In this document: piece by piece, positions 14,666 to 15,506 of the stretch
How the letters are laid out: the number at the start of each line of letters is the position of its first letter
Numbering within the stretch: the first letter of the stretch is position 1
Assembly (NCBI GenBank): GCA_021793535.1
Contig: JAJYSO010000012.1
Span: forward strand, 1 to 15,506
DNA length: 15,506 bases
Reading direction: 5' to 3'
DNA from: Bacteroidota bacterium
GTDB taxonomy: Bacteria > Bacteroidota > Bacteroidia > Flavobacteriales > Flavobacteriaceae
Made by a program: the position numbers and the translations under genes
The notes under the pieces: model-generated
What the model saw: the letters and a program-made list of their open reading frames with translations, nothing else
Told to the model about the DNA's origin: nothing
The model's database searches: none

Positions 14666-15506
14666 ATGAAAATAGCAGAAATATCTATAAAGCGCCCCAC
14701 ACTTGTCATTGTTCTTTTTACGATCCTGACCTTGGGGGGTATCCTCAGTTATTTTTCGATGAGCTACGAGTTAATTCCAAAATTTGAAATTAATGTGGTA
14801 AGCGTGGCAACTGTATATCCTGGAGCCTCTCCATCTGAGGTAGAAACAACAGTGACCAAAGAAATTGACGATGCGGTCTCTTCTTTGGAAAATGTCAAAA
14901 AAATCGAATCCAAATCTTTCGAGGGACTTTCTCTGGTGATGATTACCCTGACTGAAGACGCAGATGCGGACAAAGCGCTCGATCAGGCCCAACGAGAAAT
15001 CAATGCCATCTTATCTGATTTTCCGGATGATGTCAAAGCCCCTTCTCTCCAAAAGTTTTCGATGGATGACTTACCCATTATTACGGCTGGGGCGACCTCC
15101 AATCTCAATAACAAGGAGTTTTTTGACCTTTTGGATAAAAAAATACAGCCCATACTCTCTAGGGTAAAAGGGGTGGCACAAGTCAACTTAATTGGTGGGC
15201 AAGAACGAGAGATAAAGGTAAACTTAGATCAAGCTAAATTGGAGGCCTATGGGCTTTCCATTCCCCAGGTGCAGCAAGTTATCTTAGCCTCTAACTTGGA
15301 TTTCCCCACCGGAAACATTAAAACGCGGGAAAGTTCAACCATTATTCGGCTCTCTGGAAAATACAAAGACGTCGAGGAGTTGTCCAATTTGGTCATCAGC
15401 ACAAATGAAGGTTCACAAATCCGGTTAAAAGACATAGCCTTTGTGGAGGATTCAGAAAAAGATGTTGAAAAAGTAGCTCGGATTGACCGAAAAGCCCCAG
15501 TGCGTT
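14666..15506 (+). CDS. RND efflux permease (HAE1/AcrB-type), N-terminal part, cut by window edge
   Basis: The first 280 codons of a proton-driven RND inner-membrane pump, typically over 1000 residues, running off the right edge without a stop. The start ATG 14666 gives the standard opening MKIAEISIKRPTLVIVLFTI, transmembrane helix 1 (about 11-30), then the first periplasmic porter domain: YELIPKFEINVVSVATVYPGASPSEVE (about 34-60), KEIDDAVSSLENVKKI, DKALDQAQREIN, and the later subdomain VKGVAQVNLIGGQEREIKVNLDQAKLEAYGLS. The drug-type HAE1 pattern is clear; it lacks features of heavy-metal CusA pumps in the part seen, but the proton-relay residues of TM4 are outside the window. Substrates cannot be inferred. 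It completes the pump encoded by the two preceding genes. Confidence 0.95.
   Translation, partial: MKIAEISIKRPTLVIVLFTILTLGGILSYFSMSYELIPKFEINVVSVATVYPGASPSEVETTVTKEIDDAVSSLENVKKIESKSFEGLSLVMITLTEDADADKALDQAQREINAILSDFPDDVKAPSLQKFSMDDLPIITAGATSNLNNKEFFDLLDKKIQPILSRVKGVAQVNLIGGQEREIKVNLDQAKLEAYGLSIPQVQQVILASNLDFPTGNIKTRESSTIIRLSGKYKDVEELSNLVISTNEGSQIRLKDIAFVEDSEKDVEKVARIDRKAPVR

Overview
The window looks like chromosomal DNA from a member of the Bacteroidota, most likely a flavobacterium-like group. Three things point there. The outer-membrane receptors are SusC/Xus-style TonB-dependent proteins, one with an N-terminal carboxypeptidase-regulatory-like domain. The surface lipoprotein carries the acidic post-cysteine export signal of this phylum. 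Several genes are preceded by a TAnnTTTG -7 element instead of a TATAAT box. No rRNA, tRNA, CRISPR array, transposase or phage gene was seen.

Positions 1-8819 form an iron-acquisition neighbourhood. From the left: the N-terminus of a TonB-dependent receptor (minus, cut by the edge); a small membrane protein (minus); a flavodoxin (plus); then a tight minus-strand operon read right to left, made of a TonB-dependent receptor, a DUF4374/XusB-like surface lipoprotein and a secreted Fes/IroE-fold esterase with a carbohydrate-binding-like N-terminal module. Divergent from it, across about 430 bases of intergenic DNA, lie a CeuE/YclQ-type siderophore-binding lipoprotein and a siderophore-interacting flavoprotein reductase. 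Together these give a nearly complete route for a borrowed catecholate siderophore: capture at the surface, import through the outer membrane, periplasmic cleavage, periplasmic binding and cytoplasmic iron release. The inner-membrane ABC permease/ATPase and a XusC-type PepSY protein are absent from the window.

Positions 8820-9557 hold no convincing gene, only possible terminators and a well-formed promoter for the next operon.

Positions 9558-15506 form one plus-strand operon: a four-TM protein with a LiaF-like beta-helical tail built on FGG rungs, a LytS-type histidine kinase, a LytTR response regulator, and a tripartite RND efflux pump (TolC-like outer-membrane protein, membrane-fusion protein, and an RND permease cut by the right edge). 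The layout suggests a membrane-stress sensing module that controls its own pump. A terminator-like hairpin between regulator and tolC could set the ratio between the two halves.
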